From NCBI GenBank assembly GCA_046727435.1, contig JBKPCR010000055.1, positions 1 to 6,599 on the forward strand: 6,599 bases of DNA. The letters are read 5' to 3'. Within the stretch, counting starts at the first letter, position 1. Every line of letters starts with the position of its first letter. The DNA is from CAVPRW01 sp046727435 [NCBI: bacterium]. Lineage in GTDB: Bacteria > Tectomicrobia > Entotheonellia > J063. A program made the position numbers and the translations under genes. Shown here in pieces: positions 1 through 5,681 of the stretch. The notes below the pieces were generated by a model. That model was not told the DNA's origin and searched no databases. It saw nothing but the letters and a program-made list of their open reading frames with translations.

Positions 1-1
1 C

Positions 2-457
2 GTCGCCGGCGCACTGCAGGATCATGGCCGAGCGATCGTCCTGGGAACCCAAACGTTCGGTAAAGGCTCCGTGCAAACCATCATCCCGCTCAGCGATGGG
101 TCAGGCCTGCGGCTGACGACGGCGCGCTATTACACCCCCAAGGGGTATCTCATCCAGGGCAAGGGCATTACCCCGGACATCAAGGTCGAGAATAAGGCGA
201 TCGAGAAAGCAGAGGCCCCACAAACACCCCGCAAATCGATTCGGGAGAAAGATCTCCCCAATGCGCTGGATAAGGAGAGAAAGGAGAAAGAAGACGCTGA
301 AGGCACGCCAGAGCGCCAGCCAGCAGACCCTGAGAACCGCGCGTCAACACCTGAGGAGGATCTCCAGCTCCAGCGCGCGGTGGAGCTCCTCAAAGGCTGG
401 ACCATCATCAAGAAAACGCTGCCCATGACGCAAGCCGCTCAGGCGGGAGCTAAATAA
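2..457 (+). CDS. ctpA: S41 family C-terminal processing peptidase, C-terminal part (5' end outside window)
   Basis: This is the last 151 codons of a periplasmic serine protease of the CtpA/Prc family, which trims the C-termini of envelope proteins. The frame is open from the left edge and ends at TAA 455-457. The visible start reads [25 protein letters not shown]. It contains the family's FGKGSVQ block, whose lysine is the general base of the Ser/Lys dyad. The catalytic serine (usually in a GSASASE-like block) and the PDZ domain lie upstream, outside the window. The next stretch, [13 protein letters not shown], is also a family hallmark. After it comes a charged, probably disordered linker rich in Lys, Glu and Pro, then a short helical end containing [12 protein letters not shown], typical of this family's C-terminus. 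tsaD follows 125 nt downstream on the same strand, across a palindrome. The family assignment is firm; the exact orthologue name is less so. Confidence 0.93.
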   Translation, partial: VAGALQDHGRAIVLGTQTFGKGSVQTIIPLSDGSGLRLTTARYYTPKGYLIQGKGITPDIKVENKAIEKAEAPQTPRKSIREKDLPNALDKERKEKEDAEGTPERQPADPENRASTPEEDLQLQRAVELLKGWTIIKKTLPMTQAAQAGAK

Positions 458-477
458 TCGAGGACTGAGTCATGATT

Positions 478-532
478 GCAACCACAGATGTACACAGATG
501 CAGAGTGCATATCTGGGTCCATCTGTGGTTGC
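478..532. repeat. 55-nt imperfect palindrome between ctpA and tsaD
   Basis: Two perfect 13-nt arms, gcaaccacagatg (478-490) and catctgtggttgc (520-532), are exact reverse complements. Inside them a second stem can form (cagat-gca, loop gag, tgc-at-atctg), so the element would fold into a long cruciform or hairpin. No T-run follows the right arm, so it does not look like a standard intrinsic terminator, although it sits just after the protease stop. The left arm has a tandem flavour, cacagatg-ta-cacagatg. It resembles dispersed palindromic repeats built on ACCACAGATG/ACACAGATG units known from many environmental bacterial genomes. That resemblance is from memory and the copy number here is unknown. 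Confidence 0.75.
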
Positions 533-582
533 CCACACGTCTCATCCTTTGAATACTTGGGCACCGAGCTGGTCAGAGGAAT

Positions 583-1599
583 ATGACCCAAATTTTAGGT
601 ATCGACACCAGTTGTGATGACACGTCGATCGCCGTTGTCGCCGACGGCACGACCATCTTGTCCAATGTCGTGGCGTCACAGGTCGACGTCCATCACCGGT
701 ACGGTGGCGTCGTTCCGGAACTGGCGTGTCGCAAGCACATCGAGGCCATCGGACCGGTCTATCAGTCAGCGCTCGATGAGGCGGGCCTGAGGCTGGCGGA
801 CCTCGATGCCATCGCGGTGACGCATGGTCCAGGCCTGATTGGAGCATTGCTGGTGGGGGTATCGTTTGCCAAGTCGCTGGCGTATGCCGCCGGCAAACCC
901 CTCATCCCGGTGAACCATCTCGAAGGGCATATTTGCTCAGCCTTTCTCGAAACTCCCGACCTGGCCTGTCCGTTCGTCTGCCTGGTAGTCTCCGGCGGTC
1001 ACACGGATCTGTACTATTGTGCGGCGCCGGGTGCTTACCGCCTCCTCGGCCATACGCGTGATGACGCCGCCGGTGAGGCCTTTGATAAGGTGTCGAAATT
1101 ATTAGGGCTTGGCTACCCTGGTGGGCCGGTGATCGATCGCCTGGCCCGCGAGGGGGACTCACAGGCCATTCGTTTTCCCCGCGCCTATTTGGAAAAAGAT
1201 TCCCTGGATTTTAGCTTTAGCGGTCTCAAAACCGCAGTCCTCCATTATGTACGTAAGCAGGCACCGCAACAGGTGGCGGATCTGGCGGCGAGCTTTCAGC
1301 AGGCGGTAGTGGATGTCCTGGTGGCGAAGACGCTCGCCGCCGCTCGCCAATACCAGGTGAGTCGTGTGGTGGTCAGCGGGGGCGTGGCCGCCAATTCGCA
1401 GTTGCGGCGTGAGATGCATGCTGCCTGTGCTGCGGCTGAGTTGCAGTTGGTGATTCCGCATCCACGCCTGTGTACCGACAACGGGGCGATGATTGCCGCG
1501 GCAGCGTTTTGGCGCCTGCACCATGGTCAGTCACAGCTCCAGGGCGAAGCCCTCCTAGAGCTCGATGCCACGACAGACGATAGCCTGGCAGGGCTCTGA
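583..1599 (+). CDS. tsaD: tRNA N6-adenosine threonylcarbamoyltransferase TsaD
   Basis: A complete 338-aa protein, the normal length for bacterial TsaD (formerly Gcp/YgjD). With TsaB and TsaE it transfers the threonylcarbamoyl group from TC-AMP to A37 of tRNAs that read ANN codons, a cytoplasmic and nearly universal tRNA modification. Visible signatures are the N-terminal ILGIDTSCDDTS ATPase-fold motif (residues 4-15), YGGVVPELACRKH (40-52), the metal-binding pair H112 and H116 in NHLEGH, VSGGHT (136-141), FSFSGLKTAV (210-219), VSGGVAANSQLR (264-275), and the late metal/nucleotide residue D299 in CTDNGAMIA. The start is fixed because the family motif begins four residues in. An AGAGGA ribosome-binding sequence (575-580) precedes it, although only 2 nt separate it from ATG. 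Its end faces the VOC pseudogene with 8 nt between them, and no clear terminator is visible. Confidence 0.98.
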   Translation: MTQILGIDTSCDDTSIAVVADGTTILSNVVASQVDVHHRYGGVVPELACRKHIEAIGPVYQSALDEAGLRLADLDAIAVTHGPGLIGALLVGVSFAKSLAYAAGKPLIPVNHLEGHICSAFLETPDLACPFVCLVVSGGHTDLYYCAAPGAYRLLGHTRDDAAGEAFDKVSKLLGLGYPGGPVIDRLAREGDSQAIRFPRAYLEKDSLDFSFSGLKTAVLHYVRKQAPQQVADLAASFQQAVVDVLVAKTLAAARQYQVSRVVVSGGVAANSQLRREMHAACAAAELQLVIPHPRLCTDNGAMIAAAAFWRLHHGQSQLQGEALLELDATTDDSLAGL

Positions 1600-1607
1600 C
1601 GTTTCTG

Positions 1608-2030
1608 TCACCTGGATTGACCCTCACTCGTTGGAGGCTCATCGGCTTCCTGCCCGAACCAGAGGATGTGGCCATCCGGGTCTCGCACTGTAAATTCCTT
1701 CATGCCGTAAAACGTCACCCTCATGTCCTTCACCTGAAATTCTTTCCGTTTCGCTTCTGCACGCAAGTCCACGACATTTTCCGGATAGAACTGGTAAATC
1801 GCCGGCCACCCCTCGGCCTGCGAGGGGTCGATCTGATCTACTCGAGTCGCCGGCCCACCCGATTCGGAGAGCATCAGCTCACCATCGCCTGATTTGATCC
1901 AGGCCCACCGCCACTGGTCGACCGTCTCGCGTGGGCTGACGAGTTCAAACCCCGCCAGCGATTGCTAAAAAACCACACTGCGCTCGATGTTCGACACATT
2001 CAGCATTGGCATCAATCGCTTGATCCGCAT
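1608..2030 (-). pseudogene. VOC/glyoxalase-bleomycin resistance fold protein, interrupted by an in-frame amber codon
   Basis: Reading the minus strand from ATG 2030-2028 gives MRIKRLMPMLNVSNIERSVVF, then TAG (1967-1965), then QSLAGFELVSPRE and onward in the same frame to TGA 1610-1608. Ignoring the TAG, the product would be 140 residues, the usual size of a single VOC-superfamily module. The second half shows the typical FTVRDPDGHILWFGQ ending. The stop falls where VOC proteins normally have the Tyr of an F-Y-x-x-x-L-G-F motif, so one TAC/TAT to TAG change explains it. AGGAGG (2040-2035) lies 4 nt before the chosen ATG; another ATG at 2033 is too close to it. An internal ATG at 1874 could give an 88-aa C-terminal fragment, but its ribosome-binding site is poor. 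Two genes nearby end in TAG, so TAG is a true stop here. The gene lies downstream of the FAD oxidoreductase on the same strand, possibly in one transcript. The substrate is unknown. Confidence 0.85.
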
Positions 2031-2072
2031 CATACCTCCTATCGAGCAAGCGCCTCCACTGCGCCCAGAGAG

Positions 2073-2097
2073 CTCCACCCTTGCTCCAAGGGAGGGG
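2073..2097. repeat. Small inverted repeat between the FAD oxidoreductase and the VOC pseudogene
   Basis: The arms cccttg (2078-2083) and caaggg (2087-2092) pair perfectly around a 3-nt ctc loop. The stem can extend by about four more pairs (one G-T) past one A/A mismatch. It sits in the 81-nt gap after the oxidoreductase stop on the minus strand. No T-run follows on either strand, so it is at most a weak terminator or an mRNA-end stabiliser. Confidence 0.4.
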
Positions 2098-2111
2098 GAG
2101 AAGGCGACGAT

Positions 2112-3311
2112 CTAGGCGACCTGGGTGACACATCGAGCCGGGTCTGCCTCCGCCAGCACATGGGGCCTGTGGCTCGTATGAATATAATCGGCGAGCAACT
2201 TGCCCGCCATCGGCCCCCGCCCGAAGCCTGAAGACGCTAACCCACTGACGATGTATAGATGAGGGCGCTGCGCGATCCTGCCGATGATCGGCGCACCATC
2301 GAGCGCGAAGGGCATCAAGCCAGCCCATGTCCGTGCCACAGGCAGCTCTCGCAAGAATGGGAGAACTTCGGTGGCGTGCCCATGGTTCACCTCGATGCCA
2401 GCGGAGTCTGGTCTCTTCTGATACTCGACCAATTGCCGGTCGCCTCCGAAAATGATCTCACCAGTGCGCGTCTGGCGCCCATACAGATGCCGGGTCAACC
2501 GCTGTTGTCCGCGATGTGTCAAGTAAGGCGGGGTCTGGCTGTCGTTTCCGGGCGCGGTATGCCATTGTAGTGACGACTCAGCTGCCGAGATAGTATGAAA
2601 CAGCCGCGGGGGCAGAGGATCGCTGGCCCACATCTGGCCACGCACGGGCACGATCGGGATGCGCAAGCCCAGCATGGCGCCAATACCTCCACACCAAGCG
2701 CCAGCAGCGATGACCAGGGTCGTTGCCTGGTAGGAACCCTGAGAGGTCTCAACCCGATAGGGATCATCGCTCTGGGATTGAATTCTTGTCACCTCATGGC
2801 TCATGAGGATATGCGCCCCGCTCCGCTCCGCCGCGCTCGCGAATGCCCGCGTTGCCTTCTGGGGATCCGCTTGCGCTCTGAGGGGCATATATAAACATCC
2901 CAACAATGCGGGGCTGAGCGCTGGCTCGATCATCTGTGCCTCCTGTGTAGATAAGAGGTCCACCGTATAGCCCTGAGAGCGCAGCTCCAGCACCCGCCTC
3001 TGGATATAGGCATACTCCGCCTCGGTTTGAATCGCCTGCAGGGAGCCGGAACGCCGGAATTCAATGTCATAGCCGAGTTCGACTTGCAGGCTCTTGAAGA
3101 TCTCCAGACTGCCCATGGTCAGGTACGATTCCAGGTTCGGAACATTGCCCCAACCGATGGCTCCGATGGCTCCGGCATTGACACCCGACGCCTCAGAGGC
3201 GATGTCGTTTCGTTCCAAGAGTGTCACATGGCGTCCATACTGGGCTAAGTGATAGGCTGTCGAGGCGCCGGCGATACCGCCACCGATAATCAGGATCTCC
3301 GTCTCAATCAT
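2112..3311 (-). CDS. FAD-dependent oxidoreductase of the DAO family (glycine/sarcosine oxidase-like)
   Basis: A complete 399-aa flavoprotein. The N-terminus has the Rossmann FAD motif GGGIAGASTAYHLA (residues 10-23), with E33 placed to bind the adenosine ribose. Further family marks are AAGAW (202-206), the substrate-domain strand VPVRGQM (221-227), TRTGEIIFGG (281-290), TWAGLMPFALDGAPIIG (328-344), and a C-terminal flavin-contact region SGLASSGFGRGPMAGKLLADY (356-376). This matches PF01266 enzymes that oxidise amino acids or secondary amines to imines (ThiO, SoxB, HcnC and similar) using O2 or a quinone. The substrate cannot be chosen from sequence. Residues about 230-280 form a long polar, His/Gln/Pro-rich stretch that may be a lineage-specific insertion. 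The start is supported by GAGAGGA ending 5 nt before ATG. There is no signal peptide. It ends in TAG. Upstream lies a permease remnant and downstream the broken VOC gene. It is unlikely to serve thiamine synthesis, because no thi genes are nearby. Confidence 0.9.
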   Translation of the reverse strand: MIETEILIIGGGIAGASTAYHLAQYGRHVTLLERNDIASEASGVNAGAIGAIGWGNVPNLESYLTMGSLEIFKSLQVELGYDIEFRRSGSLQAIQTEAEYAYIQRRVLELRSQGYTVDLLSTQEAQMIEPALSPALLGCLYMPLRAQADPQKATRAFASAAERSGAHILMSHEVTRIQSQSDDPYRVETSQGSYQATTLVIAAGAWCGGIGAMLGLRIPIVPVRGQMWASDPLPPRLFHTISAAESSLQWHTAPGNDSQTPPYLTHRGQQRLTRHLYGRQTRTGEIIFGGDRQLVEYQKRPDSAGIEVNHGHATEVLPFLRELPVARTWAGLMPFALDGAPIIGRIAQRPHLYIVSGLASSGFGRGPMAGKLLADYIHTSHRPHVLAEADPARCVTQVA

Positions 3312-3345
3312 GTATGTCCTCTCTCTACCTGCACTCCGTCTGCAT

Positions 3346-3764
3346 TCAGGGACACAGGCCCTCAGCGATCACACGCCTGAACGACACCAGGAATGCACCC
3401 CAGAATCCATTCACCCATATGACTCCACGTCTGGCCCAAATAAGCTTGCGGGCCAGCCCCCGCAGCATAATAGAGGCCATCAAAGCCGCCAGCGCTGACG
3501 CCTGCCTCATCTCGGCGCTCGCCACATACCGCCACAATAGCGGGCCCAGCATCATGCTGTCCGCTCCCTCCAAGATCATAGAGGGGTGAACTCGCGGAAG
3601 GTGACGATGAAACTGAGGAGCCAGACGGCGAGCGTCGTGGGCAGCTGGATCGGTAGAGGGCGTTCTACCTTGTGCCATTGCAAGCGCAGCCATACTCTCA
3701 GAATCATCCTTAAGATTCCGTCATCGCGCTGCTCTCGCAATGGCCGCAAGAGTATCCAGCGCAC
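3346..3764 (-). pseudogene. Remnant of an ABC transporter permease C-terminus (iron(III)/thiamine-type), frameshifted
   Basis: No intact gene fits this stretch, but two overlapping minus-strand frames join into one recognisable protein end. The first frame (from about 3764) reads WHKVERPLPIQLPTTLAV and then WLLSFIVTFREFTPL before TGA at 3578-3576. The second continues with MILEGADSMMLGPLLWRYV and then ASAEMRQASALAALMASIML, LARKL, ending at TGA 3348-3346. Joined through one missing base near 3578, this matches the last part of binding-protein-dependent permeases of the FbpB/SfuB kind. These have, in order, the PL-x-x-P after the EAA loop, a hydrophobic helix ending in FRE, a polar loop, LxxLLW, and a final hydrophobic helix ending in Arg/Lys. 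The N-terminal helices and a normal EAA loop are absent, since the intact amidohydrolase starts the sequence upstream. I see no start signal. The match is pattern-based; the frameshift and truncation argue it is dead. Confidence 0.55.
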
Positions 3765-3813
3765 GATAGCGCTTCATCATGACAGACGAGCATTTTACTA
3801 TCGCGCTCACTGG
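3756..3813. repeat. Imperfect inverted repeat just after the amidohydrolase stop
   Basis: On the minus strand gcgcgatag (3806-3798) can pair with ctatcgtgc (3769-3761), nine pairs including one G-T, with a loop of about 28 nt. Outer CCA/TGG bases can also pair beyond an internal loop. It begins about 11 nt after the amidohydrolase stop, so it could end or protect that transcript. It lacks a T-run, so it is not a standard intrinsic terminator. Confidence 0.35.
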
Positions 3814-3824
3814 CTCCGGGGAGT

Positions 3825-4997
3825 CTAGGCAAGTTTGAAGAATTCAACAGCGTTCCCGGCCCAGATTTTGTCCCGTTCCTCCATCGGGACATCGGCGTAG
3901 ATCTTGTCGATGAGCGGGCGGGAATTGGGCCACTCGCACTCGATATGTGGGAAGTCGGTAGCAAACATGATGTGGTCTACCCCGACATGCTGCCGTAATT
4001 CGATGGCCACGCGCTCGTATTGCACGGTGAAGTAGATGTGCTCCCGCACATACTCACTGGGCAGGCGCTTCAGGGGTTTGAAGCCGAGCATGCTTTCGGC
4101 CCAGCCGATGTGACGCTGGTACCATAGGTCGGCGTGCTCCAACCAGAACGGAACCCAGCCCAGACGTGTCTCGGCGAAGAACACCTTCAGTGTCGGGAAG
4201 CGGTCGAACACGCCGGCCAGCACCAGTTGCGTAATACTCACCGCTGGCCCCAGGCCAAAATTGGTCAGCCATTCGAGGAAGGGCCGTCGGATGCGCGCCA
4301 TGATCTGAGGATCTTCCTTCGGATATTTGAAAGTCGGCTGCGAGGCACGTGCCCCGGTCCGATTAAATGCGACATGGACCGTGACCGGCATGTCCATATC
4401 CACGGCGGCGGCCCAGAATTTGTCGTCTTCCGGCGTGGGATAGCCTTTGCCATTGGGCAAGGCCCCGAGTTGGATACCCTTCAGCCCCAGCTTGGCGCAA
4501 TGCGCCATCTCGGCAACAGCGTCGTCGGCGTTGGTGATCGGCATGACCCCCATGCCGATCAGACGATCGGGCGCCACCGCGCAGTAATCCTCCCCGAGCC
4601 AATCGTTATAGGCGCGAATCACCGCCTTGTACACCTCATCGTGGCTGATATTGCGCCAAAAGGCCGGGCCTGCCACCATAGCTGGGAACAAGACCTCGGC
4701 GTCCATGCCGTCGATATCCTGTTCTTTCACCCGTTGATCGGCTGAGCCTGTACCGGCGGCATCTTCCACTTTGATGCCGAATGGCTGCCATTGCCCCGCC
4801 GGCCGGCCGGCACGCAGGTCGAGGAAATTCGCTTCCAACAGCGGTTGCCCCTCGATCATCAAGGCGTCGCCGCCGTCCGGCAGATGGATGGAGTGCGGGG
4901 CGCGGTCGCGATACTTCTGCGGCACTCGGTGCACCCACCGCTCGGGGGGAACTTCCAGATGTCCATCGCTCGACATCAGCTGATATGTTCTGGCCAT
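3825..4997 (-). CDS. Amidohydrolase-2 family metal-dependent hydrolase/decarboxylase
   Basis: A complete 390-aa TIM-barrel enzyme of the amidohydrolase-related family (PF04909, the ACMSD/resorcylate decarboxylase group). These enzymes use a zinc or similar ion to hydrolyse or decarboxylate ring acids and related compounds. Visible in order: the first-strand motif SSDGHLE with D11 and H13 (family DxH or ExH position), VHVAF with H208, FPTLKVFFAETRLGW with E276, WLEHAD with H288, MFATDFPH with D348 (the barrel-end Asp), and a GNAVEFFKL ending typical of the family. All expected metal and catalytic positions look intact. There is no signal peptide, so it is cytoplasmic. The start is well fixed by AAGGAGGT (5009-5002) 4 nt before ATG. 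It ends in TAG. Remnants of an amidase (upstream) and a permease (downstream) on the same strand suggest it was once part of a larger uptake and breakdown cluster. The substrate is not predictable. Confidence 0.93.
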   Translation of the reverse strand: MARTYQLMSSDGHLEVPPERWVHRVPQKYRDRAPHSIHLPDGGDALMIEGQPLLEANFLDLRAGRPAGQWQPFGIKVEDAAGTGSADQRVKEQDIDGMDAEVLFPAMVAGPAFWRNISHDEVYKAVIRAYNDWLGEDYCAVAPDRLIGMGVMPITNADDAVAEMAHCAKLGLKGIQLGALPNGKGYPTPEDDKFWAAAVDMDMPVTVHVAFNRTGARASQPTFKYPKEDPQIMARIRRPFLEWLTNFGLGPAVSITQLVLAGVFDRFPTLKVFFAETRLGWVPFWLEHADLWYQRHIGWAESMLGFKPLKRLPSEYVREHIYFTVQYERVAIELRQHVGVDHIMFATDFPHIECEWPNSRPLIDKIYADVPMEERDKIWAGNAVEFFKLA

Positions 4998-5050
4998 GAG
5001 AACCTCCTTCCGTACGCAATCGCCGAGGCTGCTACCACGCGTCCCGAGAT

Positions 5051-5069
5051 CCTGTATAGGCTATACTGG
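5051..5069. promoter_or_regulatory. Candidate operator: 19-bp dyad in the amidohydrolase leader
   Basis: gtatag (5054-5059) and ctatac (5061-5066) are perfect reverse complements about a single central G. The outer cc/gg pair beyond one T/T mismatch, giving a 19-bp symmetrical site. It lies between a candidate -10 box (5093-5088, minus strand) and the amidohydrolase ribosome-binding site, a usual place for a repressor. No regulator gene is visible nearby, so its use is only inferred. Confidence 0.35.
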
Positions 5070-5087
5070 CGTACCAATGTGGTCGTT

Positions 5088-5113
5088 ATTATACGCTCAC
5101 GAACGCCTGAGCG
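5088..5113 (-). promoter_or_regulatory. Candidate promoter -10 box with adjoining dyad for the amidohydrolase
   Basis: The minus strand has a perfect TATAAT (5093-5088), 90 nt ahead of the amidohydrolase ATG. A perfect inverted repeat, CGCTCA-N8-TGAGCG (5094-5113), directly abuts its upstream side and fills the normal -10/-35 spacer. No good -35 hexamer stands at 16-18 nt, and the nearest TTGATT is about 25 nt away. If this is a promoter, it may therefore need an activator bound at the dyad. The TAA inside TATAAT is also the stop of the putative amidase remnant, so the match could be accidental. Confidence 0.35.
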
Positions 5114-5420
5114 ACTACAATCAATTCTTCAAGCCTCTCCTCTCCCCATCTGGTCGCTCGACCTCCACGAGCGACGTGATGGTCCCCGCGGCCCGGCGGC
5201 TGCCCCTGGACCGCCTGCGCCACGATCCCTTCCGGCGGCGCCCGACCGCGCGGCCATGTCAAGGGCAACGCCCCGCTGGCCGATGGGCTCGTGTCCAAAG
5301 CGGTGACAGTCGGGAGCCGAGGCGAGGACACCAGGCATCGGCCACTTGGAGACGAAATAGCGCTGCGGGAAAAATTCCCTTGACATCAGCCGCCTGTGAT
5401 GCGACACTGCGGGCCAATTT
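5089..5420 (-). pseudogene. Probable remnant of an amidase C-terminus, frameshifted
   Basis: There is no intact gene between the amidohydrolase start and the riboswitch. Minus-strand frames nonetheless give pieces like the end of amidase-signature enzymes (PF01425, Ser-Ser-Lys hydrolases of amides). One frame gives GIFPAALFRLQVADA (about 5378-5334). Restoring one base near 5334 joins it to LVSSPRLPTVTALDT, which resembles the family's F-x-x-L-F-x-x-x-DALV-x-P-T-x-P segment. The same second frame ends with RWGEERLEELIVVAQAF and TAA 5091-5089, resembling the family's closing G-R-x-W-x-E-x-x-L-L helix. The middle part (about 5165-5280) reads poorly as protein, so further damage is likely. The catalytic Ser/Lys region is absent. 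The left and right limits are approximate. It would have stood directly upstream of the amidohydrolase on the same strand. This call is tentative and could be chance similarity in GC-rich DNA. Confidence 0.35.
5380..5408 (+). promoter_or_regulatory. Candidate promoter for the riboswitch-bluB transcript
   Basis: A perfect TTGACA (5380-5385) is followed after 17 nt by gacact (5403-5408), a weak -10 with three consensus matches. A transcript would start near 5415, about 17 nt before the first helix of the riboswitch, which is a suitable place. A second TTGACA (5419-5424) has no -10 at the right distance outside the riboswitch, so it is less likely to be used. Confidence 0.35.
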
Positions 5421-5431
5421 GACACATTGCT

Positions 5432-5592
5432 GCTATATGGGTGAGGCTGACGGGAAGAGGGTGTGATTCCCTCACGGGCGCGCCACTGTGATCGGGGACG
5501 AAAGCCAACAGGACCAGCCACTGGCGGACACGCTGCTGGGAAGGCGTTGGCGACTAGGATGATCCGTTAGTCAGGAGACCGGCCTATATAGC
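5432..5592 (+). promoter_or_regulatory. Cobalamin (vitamin B12) riboswitch
   Basis: This 161-nt leader RNA has the conserved order of the adenosylcobalamin-type riboswitch class (Rfam RF00174). The closing helix P1 pairs gctatat (5432-5438) with atatagc (5586-5592). Next come GGTGAGG, a small hairpin gaggg/ccctc (5457-5461 with 5469-5473), the core ggcgcgccactgt, and the B12 box in two parts: agccactgg (5516-5524) and tgggaaggc (5537-5545). A hairpin gacta/tagtc (5552-5556 with 5568-5572) carries the loop that usually kisses another loop. The final conserved block is tcaggagacc (5571-5580). Binding of cobalamin normally turns expression down. An intrinsic terminator 51 nt downstream points to transcriptional control. 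The gene controlled is bluB, in the B12 pathway. Edges are set by P1 and may shift by a few bases. Confidence 0.93.
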
Positions 5593-5643
5593 CCTGATGA
5601 ACACTCCTTCGCGGGTTGAGGAGCGTGCAGCATGGCTCTTGCA

Positions 5644-5681
5644 AAAACCCTCACCACTTCCAATGGTGGGGGTTTTGTTTT
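5644..5681 (+). terminator. Intrinsic terminator downstream of the cobalamin riboswitch
   Basis: Arm aaaaccctcacca (5644-5656) pairs along all 13 positions (one G-T) with tggtgggggtttt (5664-5676) around a 7-nt loop. A T-rich tail, gtttt, follows. This is a strong plus-strand terminator placed 51 nt after the riboswitch and 230 nt before bluB. It is best read as the expression platform: transcription stops when cobalamin is bound. A competing helix is possible, since gttgagg (5615-5621) can pair in part with cctca (5649-5653) of the left arm and open the hairpin. That pairing is weak, only five continuous pairs, and is an inference. Confidence 0.85.

Noticed and set aside
478-532. Intrinsic terminator of the protease gene
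   Set aside because: The stem is strong, but no T-run follows; the sequence after the right arm is cccacacgtc. It is kept as a palindromic repeat.
1597-1610. Bidirectional terminator between tsaD and the VOC gene
   Set aside because: Only tgac/gtca (4 bp) pairs around the two stop codons, which is too short and has no T-run on either side.
1617-1892. 91-codon plus-strand open frame after tsaD
   Set aside because: It is antisense to the VOC coding sequence, which has clear family motifs.
1965-1967. Recoding of TAG as pyrrolysine or another amino acid
   Set aside because: The FAD oxidoreductase and the amidohydrolase both end at TAG, and VOC proteins have no known pyrrolysine site. A point mutation from a Tyr codon is simpler.
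4134-4745. 203-codon plus-strand open frame opposite the amidohydrolase
   Set aside because: It lies fully inside a strong, motif-complete amidohydrolase on the other strand, and its translation has no family features. It is a GC-rich shadow frame.
5380-5424. CRISPR-like or iteron repeat from two TTGACA and two GACAC-TGC copies
   Set aside because: There are only two short, imperfect copies with no regular spacing. They are better seen as a chance or promoter element.
4996-5466. 156-codon plus-strand open frame before and into the riboswitch
   Set aside because: The translation is rich in Arg, Pro and Ser with no protein-like pattern, it runs into the riboswitch, and it has no ribosome-binding site of note. 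The minus-strand amidase-like pieces explain the region better.
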